Of a stretch of DNA of 27,350 nucleotides, positions 21,383 to 27,350 are shown piece after piece. The notes under the pieces are model-generated. The model was not told the DNA's origin. It saw nothing but the letters and a program-made list of their open reading frames with translations, and did not search any database. The stretch is taken from the NCBI GenBank assembly GCA_047604965.1, contig JASGGQ010000020.1, positions 1 through 27,350 of the forward strand. The letters are read 5' to 3'. The first letter of the stretch is position 1. The number at the start of each line of letters is the position of its first letter. The stretch comes from JAGIBJ01 sp047604965 (GTDB lineage: Bacteria; Actinomycetota; Thermoleophilia; Solirubrobacterales; Solirubrobacteraceae). Both the position numbers and the translations under genes were made by a program.

Positions 21383-21444
21383 GTTCGCGCACGCCGTGAT
21401 CGCGCGCGGCGCCTGTCGGCATCGCCGGCGCCTGCTGCTTCGCG

Positions 21445-21450
21445 TAGGAT
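21445..21450 (+). promoter_or_regulatory. Candidate -10 box of the SRPBCC gene
   Basis: TAGGAT lies 8 nt before the ATG at 21459, with no Shine-Dalgarno between. It is one of the best -10 matches in the window. Confidence 0.5.
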
Positions 21451-21458
21451 CAGCAGCG

Positions 21459-21986
21459 ATGGACGAGCTGCGTGCCGAGGTCACCATCGAGCGACAACCG
21501 GACGAGATTTACCGGTATCTCGTTGATGTGGCGAACTACCCCGAGTTTTGCGACCACTTCCTGGTCGACTGGCACCTGACGCGCGAAGACACGATCGGCG
21601 TCGGTGCCGGCGTGCGGTTCCGCATCGAGGGGCGTGATCGCTTCGGTTGGGGTGACATGACGATCGTCGAGGCCCAGCCGCCACGGTTGATTGTCGCCCG
21701 CGGCCGGTCGAGTCGCTTCAACCGGATTCGTACCGTGTACGAGTGGACGCTGACGCCGAGCGCGACCGGCACGACGACGACCGTGTCGCTCAGCGTGCAG
21801 CGCGATGCGCAAGCGCCGTTCGACCGGATCCGCGATGCCCTCGGCGGGCGCTGGGTGGAGCAACGCCGTTGGCGGCGCGCGCTGGGGCGTCTTGAAGGCG
21901 TGATCGAACGCGGCGAAGGCCACGGGAAGCGCGTGACGTTGAGCGGCGGGCCGCGCAAGCCGGCTACCGGCAGCCCGCTTCGCTAA
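21459..21986 (+). CDS. SRPBCC (START-like/polyketide cyclase) family protein
   Basis: The product has 175 residues. It begins AEVTIERQPDEIYRYLVDVANYPEF, the usual first strand and helix of SRPBCC domains in which the residue after the helix lines the hydrophobic cavity. It continues with GVGAGVRFRIEG, TIVEAQPPRLIVARG and YEWTLTPSATGTTTTVSLSV, the antiparallel sheet, and a C-terminal helix (RRALGRLEGVIERG). These proteins bind lipids or other hydrophobic ligands; catalytic members exist, but no specific motif is seen. The chemistry is unknown. The gene precedes a lipoprotein gene whose -10 box overlaps this stop codon. Confidence 0.82.
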   Translation: MDELRAEVTIERQPDEIYRYLVDVANYPEFCDHFLVDWHLTREDTIGVGAGVRFRIEGRDRFGWGDMTIVEAQPPRLIVARGRSSRFNRIRTVYEWTLTPSATGTTTTVSLSVQRDAQAPFDRIRDALGGRWVEQRRWRRALGRLEGVIERGEGHGKRVTLSGGPRKPATGSPLR

Positions 21987-21989
21987 GGT
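21984..21989 (+). promoter_or_regulatory. Candidate -10 box of the lipoprotein gene, overlapping a stop codon
   Basis: TAAGGT begins with the stop codon of the SRPBCC gene and lies 10 nt before the ATG at 22000. The transcript would start about 3 nt before the start codon. Confidence 0.35.
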
Positions 21990-21999
21990 TGCGCCCGCA

Positions 22000-22578
22000 A
22001 TGTCGCGCCTTCGTCCTGCTCTTGCCCTTCTTGCCGTAGCCCTCACCGTGCCGTTCGCCGCGTGTGAGGACGGCCAGGCGCCGGTCGCTCACGCGGCAAC
22101 GGAGGGTGTGTACGTGACGACCGGCGGCCTGAAATACCAAGTGCAGGTGTCGCGCAAGCTCAACCCGTACGACGTCGAAGACAAGGCGTACTTCACCGGC
22201 GTCGATGACGCCAAAGCGCAGCAGACGGCGACCGACCAGTGGTATGGCGTGTTCCTGCGCGTCGAGAACCGCTCGAACGCCGACGGCGCAAAGGGCCGCA
22301 CGATCCAGTCGGCGACGACCTTCACGATGTCGGACACGACCGGCGCGAAAGTCAAGCCGACGACGCTGCCGTCCTACAACGTGTTCGCGTACCGCAGTCA
22401 GCCGATCAAGGCCGGCGGGCACGTACCGGAATCAAGCTCTGCTGCTGCGGATGCGCCGATCGGCGGCGCGCTGGTGCTCTTCAAAGTGCCGCAGACGATG
22501 CTCGACGATCGCCCGACGCTGCTGAACATCGAGCCGGCCGACGGCTCGGAGCCGGCCAGCATCAACCTCGACATCTAA
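22000..22578 (+). CDS. Secreted lipoprotein of unknown function
   Basis: The product has 192 residues. The signal MSRLRPALALLAVALTVPFAAC ends in a lipobox with C22 as the lipid site. The mature part is a single beta-rich domain (GLKYQVQVSRKLNPYDVEDKAYF, then QWYGVFLRVENRSN, TTFTMSDTTGAKVKPTTL, GGALVLFKVP) that resembles the DUF4352-like immunoglobulin-type domains of actinobacterial lipoproteins. This assignment is by pattern only. Lgt, encoded at 11948, would be the modifying enzyme. No catalytic residues can be proposed. The gene converges on the penicillin-binding protein gene. Confidence 0.75.
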   Translation: MSRLRPALALLAVALTVPFAACEDGQAPVAHAATEGVYVTTGGLKYQVQVSRKLNPYDVEDKAYFTGVDDAKAQQTATDQWYGVFLRVENRSNADGAKGRTIQSATTFTMSDTTGAKVKPTTLPSYNVFAYRSQPIKAGGHVPESSSAAADAPIGGALVLFKVPQTMLDDRPTLLNIEPADGSEPASINLDI

Positions 22579-22585
22579 GGAACCA

Positions 22586-22627
22586 CTGGTCAAACGGCCG
22601 GTCGGGCTGGTCAAACGGTCGGTCGGG
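22586..22627. repeat. Two tandem 21-bp copies in a convergent intergenic region
   Basis: CTGGTCAAACGGCCGGTCGGG (22586-22606) is repeated at 22607-22627 with one C-to-T change. It lies between the lipoprotein stop and the PBP stop. No T-tract follows; the role is unknown. Confidence 0.75.
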
Positions 22628-22718
22628 CGTTCGCCCATCGGTCGAGTGGCACGCGGCCGTCGCGGTACGTCGGCGTCCGATGTTTGAGCGTCTGGCGGTC
22701 GCGTGGATGCGGCCGCTG

Positions 22719-24482
22719 TTACCGCGCTTTGAGCGCGGCCGTCGTGACCTCGCGGAAGATCGGTGCGGCCGTGTCGCCGCCCTTGCCCTGCCCCGGCAAC
22801 TGCACGGCGACGGCGACGCGCGGGCTGCCGGCTGGCGCGAAGCCCGCAAACCAGGCGGTCGTATCGCTTGCGTCGTCGGCGTCCGGGCAGCCGCCGGCCG
22901 GCGGACTGTCAGGGTCGCAGGCACCCTGCGTGCTGCGCAGCTCGGCGGTGCCGGTCTTCCCGGCGACCTTGACCCCTTCGATCTTGGCGGCCGCACCGGT
23001 GCCAACCGAGACGACGGCGGCCATCATCGTCGTCACGGCGCTCGCAACCTGGCGGGGGATGACGCGGACCCGCTTGGCGGACGCGCCTTTGGTGAGCGTC
23101 AACACCGGACGTTCGCCGCGCTCTGCGATCGTCGCCGCGACGAGCGCCATTTGCAGCGCCGTTGCCTGCACCTGCCCTTGCCCGATCGCGGTCGACCCAA
23201 CGACGAGATCGTCGGTGCCGAGATCGTCGGCGCGCGGGATCGAGCTGATCGCCGCGCCGGGGATCCCGAGCTCCTTGTTGAAGCCGAACGCCTCGGCGGT
23301 GGCCACGAGGTGTGGCCCGCCGACCTTCGCGCCGAGCGGCGCGAACACCGAATTGCAAGAGTGCGCAAACGACTGCACGAGCGTGCCGCCACACGATTCG
23401 CCGTCGGCGTTTTGCAGCTCGACGCCGGAGAGCGTCGTGGAGGTCTGCGCCGGATAGCTGCTGCTGAGCTTCGCGTTGCCGTAACGCAGCGCGGCCGTAG
23501 CGGTGATGATTTTAAAGGTCGAACCGGGCGGCTGAAGCCCGGAGAAGGCGGCGCCAGCGAGCGCGAGAATCGCCCCGCTGCCGGGACGGACCACTGCGAC
23601 GCCGCCGATCCGGGCGCCAAGCCCCGTCACGGCGGCACGCTGGATCGCGGGGACGATCGTGCTGCGAACGGCGGACGCCGCCTGCGGCTGGACGCTCGCG
23701 AGTTCGCGAGTGCCGGCGTACAGCGTGCCGCCCGGCGTGCCGCGCACCCGCTGCTCGAAGATCCGCTCCAGTCCGGTGGTGCCGACGAACGCATCGGCCG
23801 GCACCCCTTCGGCGGCGTATTGGCTGCGCTGATCGGCCGGAATCGGACCCATCTGCCCAACGATCGACGCCAGCGCGACATCGGTCGTGGGAGTGCGTTT
23901 GCCGCTCGGGCCGGACACGAGTACCGTGCCATCTGAGGCGAGGATCGACGCCCGCTTTGGCAGGGTGGTCGTGCGCCGTAGCTGCTCGCCGCTGCGCAGG
24001 CCTGGGAAGGTCAGCGCCTGCGACCAGTCGATCGCGGTGGCTTCCCCGTCCTTGACGATCGGTAGCAGCAGCGTGCCGCGCAGCGTCCCGAACAGTTCGG
24101 TATCGACCCGTACCGGCAGCTCGACGCGGTCACCATCGGACTTTGCGGGCGTCCCGGTTGTGATGCGATTGACGGTCGCCGTTTCGCGCGCGCTTTGCTG
24201 AAGCTCGGCAAAACGGCCAACGCTCAAATGCCGGCGGTCGCTCGCGGAAATCAGCGCGTAGAGCGCGGTGTAGTTGCCGTTCGCGTACGCGGCACCGAAG
24301 CGAGTAGCGACTGCGATTCGGTCATCGCCACCGGCGAGCTTGAGCGCGCCGACGACGAGCACGATCCCCGTGAGTCCCATCAACAGCGGTACCAGAAGGT
24401 GCCGCCGTCGCCGTCGCCGTGCGGCGGCGCTCGACGGAAGATGCCGGCGCGGCGTCCGGGAGTCTGGGGCGGGGGGAGTCAC
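22719..24482 (-). CDS. Class B penicillin-binding protein (transpeptidase) with NTF2-like domain
   Basis: The product has 587 residues. A basic N-terminus (RRRRRRH) precedes one membrane anchor (LLVPLLMGLTGIVLVVGALKLA, 29-50). Residues 54-165 form an NTF2-like domain as in MecA/PBP2a (AVATRFGAAYANGNYTALYALIS). A dimerisation segment follows, then the transpeptidase domain with S321-x-x-K324 in PPGSTFKI, S375-C-N377 in HSCNS and K509-T-G in VAGKTGTAE. All three active-site motifs are intact. It cross-links murein outside the membrane. The family is PbpA/PBP2-like; no rodA/ftsW gene is adjacent, so its place in elongation or division cannot be told. The GTG start at 24482 has CATGAT 8 nt upstream. 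Confidence 0.92.
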   Translation of the reverse strand: MTPPAPDSRTPRRHLPSSAAARRRRRRHLLVPLLMGLTGIVLVVGALKLAGGDDRIAVATRFGAAYANGNYTALYALISASDRRHLSVGRFAELQQSARETATVNRITTGTPAKSDGDRVELPVRVDTELFGTLRGTLLLPIVKDGEATAIDWSQALTFPGLRSGEQLRRTTTLPKRASILASDGTVLVSGPSGKRTPTTDVALASIVGQMGPIPADQRSQYAAEGVPADAFVGTTGLERIFEQRVRGTPGGTLYAGTRELASVQPQAASAVRSTIVPAIQRAAVTGLGARIGGVAVVRPGSGAILALAGAAFSGLQPPGSTFKIITATAALRYGNAKLSSSYPAQTSTTLSGVELQNADGESCGGTLVQSFAHSCNSVFAPLGAKVGGPHLVATAEAFGFNKELGIPGAAISSIPRADDLGTDDLVVGSTAIGQGQVQATALQMALVAATIAERGERPVLTLTKGASAKRVRVIPRQVASAVTTMMAAVVSVGTGAAAKIEGVKVAGKTGTAELRSTQGACDPDSPPAGGCPDADDASDTTAWFAGFAPAGSPRVAVAVQLPGQGKGGDTAAPIFREVTTAALKAR

Positions 24483-24490
24483 CGCAGCAC

Positions 24491-24496
24491 ATCATG
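24491..24496 (-). promoter_or_regulatory. Candidate -10 box of the PBP gene
   Basis: CATGAT on the minus strand lies 8 nt before the GTG at 24482. The match is weak, but it follows the same near-leaderless spacing as other genes here. Confidence 0.3.
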
Positions 24497-24612
24497 CCGC
24501 GCCTGCCGGGTGGTTGGATGTGCGCCTGTTCGCCGCGTCACTCGGTGCTCGTCCCGTGGCGTGTTCGCGCTCGGCATGACGGCGGCGGTGCGCGCCGCCG
24601 CCCGACCCGCGC

Positions 24613-24618
24613 TACGCT
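24613..24618 (+). promoter_or_regulatory. Candidate -10 box of topB
   Basis: TACGCT lies 9 nt before the GTG at 24628. There is no Shine-Dalgarno; a leader of about 3 nt is predicted. Confidence 0.4.
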
Positions 24619-24627
24619 GGCGGCGCT

Positions 24628-26895
24628 GTGAGCCGAACCCTCGTCATCGCTGAGAAACCGTCCGTCGGACGCGACATCGCGCGCGTATTGCCCGGTCCGT
24701 TCAAGAAGCAGGAGGGGTTCCTGGAAGGGCCGGAGCACACGATCACGTGGGCAGTCGGCCACCTCGTGCAGCTCGCTGAGCCGGAAGAGTACGGCGACCA
24801 GTTCAAGAAGTGGCGGATGGCTGACCTGCCAATCGTGCCGCCACGCTTCAAGCTTGTCGTGCGCGACGAGCGCAGCAAGAAGCAGATGTCGGTGGTGACG
24901 AAACTGCTCAAGCAAGAGGAGGTCGACAGCGTCATCAACGCGTGCGATGCCGGCCGCGAAGGCGAGCTGATCTTCGCGTACCTCTTTGAGAAGTCCGGCG
25001 CGGCCAAGCGCGGGCTCACCGTCCAGCGGCTGTGGCTCTCGTCGATGACCAAGCAGGCGATGGAGGATGCGTTTGCGAACCTGCGCCCCGCCGCTGATCT
25101 CGCGACGCTCGAAGAGGCCGCCCGCAGTCGCTCGGAGGCCGACTGGATCGTCGGCATGAACGCGACTCGCGCCGCGACGATCCGGCTGCGCAGCTCGTTC
25201 GATGGTGCGGTGAGCTTGGGGCGCGTGCAGACGCCGACGCTCGCGATTCTCGCCAAGCGCGAAGAGGAGATCAAAGCATTCGTCCCCGAGCCGTACTGGC
25301 TCGTCGACGCGAAGTTCCGTACCGACGATGGGCGCCGCTACGAAGGCCGGCTGCATCAAGGCAGCGAACCGCGGTTGAAGACGGCCGACGAAGCATCGGC
25401 GATCGCCGCAGCGGTCACCGACGGCCGCGGCGAGATCACCAAGCTGGAGAAGAGCACGCGCAAGGAAATCGCGCCGATGCTCTACGACCTGACCTCGCTT
25501 CAGCGCGACGCCAACACCCGCTTCGGCTTCTCCGCACGGCGCACGCTCGCCGCCGCGCAGAAGCTGTACGAGGAACACAAGGCGCTGACCTATCCGCGTA
25601 CGAACAGCCGGTACCTGACGACCGACATGATCCCGGAGCTACGGCCGATCGTCGGGCGGCTGGAAGAACGGTCGGAGTTCCGTGCTGCCGCGAAGTACGT
25701 GCAGGGCCTCGCCGAACTGCCGCTCGGTCGCGTTGTCAACGACGAGAAGGTCGGTGACCACCACGCGATCATCCCGACCGACGCCACCCATCCCGTCGAC
25801 AAGATGGGCGACGACGAACGGCGCATCTACGACCTCGTATGCCGCCGCTTCTTGGCGATCTTCCACCCGGTTGCAGTGTTCGAGAACACGCGGGTCGAGA
25901 CCACCGTCAGCGCCGCGACGGCGCCGAGCCAGGAGGTCGTCGCGCACATCTTCCGTACCCGCGGACGGGTGCTCGTGGAGGCCGGATGGCGCGGCGTGTA
26001 CGGCGAGCTGCCGGAAGGCGGCGGCGAGAAGGACGACGACGACACCGGCAAAGACCAGACCCTGCCGAAGCTCGAAAAGGGCGAGCAGGCCGGCGTCGAG
26101 CATGTCGAGGCGCTGGAGAAGGAAACCAAGCCGCCACGGCGCTACAGCGATGCGTCGTTGCTGGGCGCGATGGAAACGGCCGGCAAGCTCGTCGACGACG
26201 ACGCTGCCCGCGAAGCGATGAAAGAGTCGGGGATCGGCACCCCGGCGACGCGCGCAGCGATCATCGAACGGCTGATCGACGTCGGCTACGTCGAACGCGA
26301 CGCACGCGCGCTGGTAGTGACCGAGAAGGGCACCAACGTCATCCGGCTGCTCGGCGAGCACATGCTGACCTCGCCCGGACTGACCGGCGAATGGGAAAAA
26401 CGCCTGACCGCGATCGAAGCCGGCGAAGAGCGCCGCGAGGCGTTCATGGGCGACATCGCGAAGTTCGCGGAGCAGACCGTCCTGGAGCTCGACGAGAACC
26501 TCAAAGACGTGCGGATTCCGCGCGCGAACCTCGGCCCGTGCCCGGTCTGTGGCCAAGACATCATCGAGAACCGCAAAGGCTATTCCTGCTGGAGCCGCGA
26601 AGATCCCGGCTGCGGTTTCGTGATCTGGAAGGCAAAGGCCGGCAAGACGCTCAACGCGCAGATCGTGCGCGAACTGGTGCGCTTCTCACGCACCTCGGCC
26701 CAGGTCACCGGGTTCCGGGGCCGGTCGGGCCGCCCGTTCCGCGCGAAGCTCGCGCTGATGCAAACCGAAGAGGGTCGCTGGCGCACCGAGTTCGATGAGC
26801 CGTGGGCGCGCGAAGGCGAAAAGCCACCGGCGACCGATGAGACGCCGGCCGCCGCCACACCGGCCGCCGACGGCACTGCGGCGCAGGCCGCCTGA
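24628..26895 (+). CDS. topB: DNA topoisomerase III (type IA)
   Basis: The product has 755 residues. The Toprim domain opens with VIAEKPSVGRDIA (E9) and has the metal-binding ACDAGREGELIF (D107, E111) in the topoisomerase III form. The middle part has SLGRVQTPTLAIL, and the active-site tyrosine is Y322 in ALTYPRTNSRYLTTDM. DHHAIIPT and SGIGTPATRAAIIERL complete the core. A C-terminal zinc-ribbon-like segment (CPVC from C638, then CWSREDPGCGF) is followed by a domain with FRGRSGRPF. The tail is Ala/Thr/Pro-rich. It relaxes negative supercoils and decatenates single-strand interlinks during replication and recombination. It differs from TopA by the DAGREGE motif and insert pattern. A pabB-like gene begins 14 bp downstream. 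Confidence 0.93.
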   Translation: MSRTLVIAEKPSVGRDIARVLPGPFKKQEGFLEGPEHTITWAVGHLVQLAEPEEYGDQFKKWRMADLPIVPPRFKLVVRDERSKKQMSVVTKLLKQEEVDSVINACDAGREGELIFAYLFEKSGAAKRGLTVQRLWLSSMTKQAMEDAFANLRPAADLATLEEAARSRSEADWIVGMNATRAATIRLRSSFDGAVSLGRVQTPTLAILAKREEEIKAFVPEPYWLVDAKFRTDDGRRYEGRLHQGSEPRLKTADEASAIAAAVTDGRGEITKLEKSTRKEIAPMLYDLTSLQRDANTRFGFSARRTLAAAQKLYEEHKALTYPRTNSRYLTTDMIPELRPIVGRLEERSEFRAAAKYVQGLAELPLGRVVNDEKVGDHHAIIPTDATHPVDKMGDDERRIYDLVCRRFLAIFHPVAVFENTRVETTVSAATAPSQEVVAHIFRTRGRVLVEAGWRGVYGELPEGGGEKDDDDTGKDQTLPKLEKGEQAGVEHVEALEKETKPPRRYSDASLLGAMETAGKLVDDDAAREAMKESGIGTPATRAAIIERLIDVGYVERDARALVVTEKGTNVIRLLGEHMLTSPGLTGEWEKRLTAIEAGEERREAFMGDIAKFAEQTVLELDENLKDVRIPRANLGPCPVCGQDIIENRKGYSCWSREDPGCGFVIWKAKAGKTLNAQIVRELVRFSRTSAQVTGFRGRSGRPFRAKLALMQTEEGRWRTEFDEPWAREGEKPPATDETPAAATPAADGTAAQAA

Positions 26896-26909
26896 GCGCG
26901 GCGACGTCG

Positions 26910-27350
26910 ATGGGAGCGGCTGCGGTACCCGGCGCCGCAACGCTGACGGTCGGCCGCTGCCCACTGGAGCGTTCGCCGAGCGTCGCGCAGCTTGCCGCAG
27001 TGATCGGCGAACGGCAAGGGTTCATCTTGAGTGGTCGGTGGGGGCTGCCAGAAGCCGCGCCGGACGCCGCGCGGGTGCTCGTCGCAGGCGTCGATCCCGC
27101 GTGGACCCTCGGCCCGGCAGACGACCCATTCGCGGCGCTCGACCGGCTGCCGCGCCTGCATCACGCTGGCGCAGCGGAGCCGGGCGTGATCGGGGGAGGG
27201 CTGATCGGCTGGCTAGGCTTTGGCCTCTCACGCACCGTGGAGGCGACGCTCGGCCCGCAGCCGCCGCGCCCCCACCAGCTCCCGAACGCGCCGCTGGCGT
27301 GGTACGACGACCTGCTGCGGCGCGACGAACATGGCGCGTGGTGGGTCGAG
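26910..27350 (+). CDS. Chorismate-utilising enzyme N-terminus (PabB/TrpE-like, 3' partial)
   Basis: The frame is open from the ATG at 26910 to the right edge, giving 147 residues. The segment has the pattern of the N-terminal domain of aminodeoxychorismate or anthranilate synthase component I: LERSPSVAQLAAVIGERQGFILSG, then DDPFAALDRLPRL, then GVIGGGLIGWLGFGL, corresponding to the conserved GG-x-x-GYLGYD region that forms part of the tryptophan-binding/inactive half, and LPNAPLAWYDDLLRRD. The catalytic C-terminal chorismate-binding domain lies outside the window. PabB is favoured over TrpE because there is no trp operon context, but this is weak. It starts 14 bp after topB, so co-transcription is likely. 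Confidence 0.7.
   Translation, partial: MGAAAVPGAATLTVGRCPLERSPSVAQLAAVIGERQGFILSGRWGLPEAAPDAARVLVAGVDPAWTLGPADDPFAALDRLPRLHHAGAAEPGVIGGGLIGWLGFGLSRTVEATLGPQPPRPHQLPNAPLAWYDDLLRRDEHGAWWVE

Noticed and set aside
22239..23936. A 565-codon plus-strand frame opposite the PBP gene
   Set aside because: It crosses the end of the lipoprotein gene in another frame and has only Arg/Gly/Ala-rich sequence; the PBP motifs on the other strand are decisive.

Overview
The window is about 27 kb of very GC-rich bacterial chromosome. Several traits point to Actinomycetota, most likely class Thermoleophilia, order Solirubrobacterales: an alanine/arginine-rich proteome, GTG starts, TAnnnT boxes directly in front of start codons, an actinobacterial-type c-di-AMP riboswitch before a secreted NlpC/P60-like hydrolase, and secreted proteins ending in a Lys-rich beta domain. 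The taxonomic assignment is inference. No rRNA, tRNA, CRISPR array or intact transposase gene was seen.

Layout. 3-842 is the 3' part of an RCC1-repeat/Pro-Thr-linker surface protein. 950-1670 (minus) is a Phd/YefM-VapC toxin-antitoxin pair. 1888-3438 is a secreted beta-propeller protein. 3519-4400 is a rhomboid protease with a zinc-binding N-terminus. 4465-5370 (minus) is a BtuF-like corrinoid/siderophore-type binding protein without a signal peptide. 5568-6869 is a CorC/HlyC (CNNM-type) membrane protein, ending at a bidirectional terminator. 7130-7927 (minus) is a 3-hydroxyacyl-CoA dehydrogenase. 8124-9673 (minus) is a coupled pair: a cell-wall-binding-repeat lipoprotein and a small conserved protein. 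9933-11927 holds the riboswitch, the NlpC/P60-like hydrolase and an M23 coiled-coil endopeptidase, followed by lgt. 12870-17313 is the aspartate-family block lysA-hom-thrC-thrB. 17314-18674 is a one-gene insertion (AAA+ ATPase) at the 3' end of thrB. 18710-20846 (minus) is FHA - ParA-like - L,D-transpeptidase. 21104-22578 holds a small zinc-ribbon protein, an SRPBCC protein and a lipoprotein. 22719-24482 (minus) is a class B penicillin-binding protein. 24628-26895 is topoisomerase III, and a truncated pabB/trpE-like gene runs off the right edge.

How the genes fit together. Much of the window serves the cell envelope: NlpC/P60, M23, L,D-transpeptidase, PBP, Lgt (which would lipidate the two lipoproteins seen here), and CWB2 and RCC1 surface proteins. 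The NlpC/P60 gene is placed under c-di-AMP control, with its Shine-Dalgarno overlapping the 3' strand of the riboswitch closing stem. The lysA-hom-thrC-thrB block makes lysine (from meso-DAP) and threonine, with stop/start overlaps at lysA-hom and hom-thrC.

The most unusual locus is 17269-18674. A perfect 45-bp direct repeat of the last 45 bases of thrB flanks a single gene for an Orc1/Cdc6-like AAA+ ATPase with a C-terminal winged helix. That gene is preceded by a 59-bp AT-rich nested palindrome containing four GTATAAG-type half-sites. The arrangement looks like a minimal mobile or site-specifically inserted unit with no visible recombinase.
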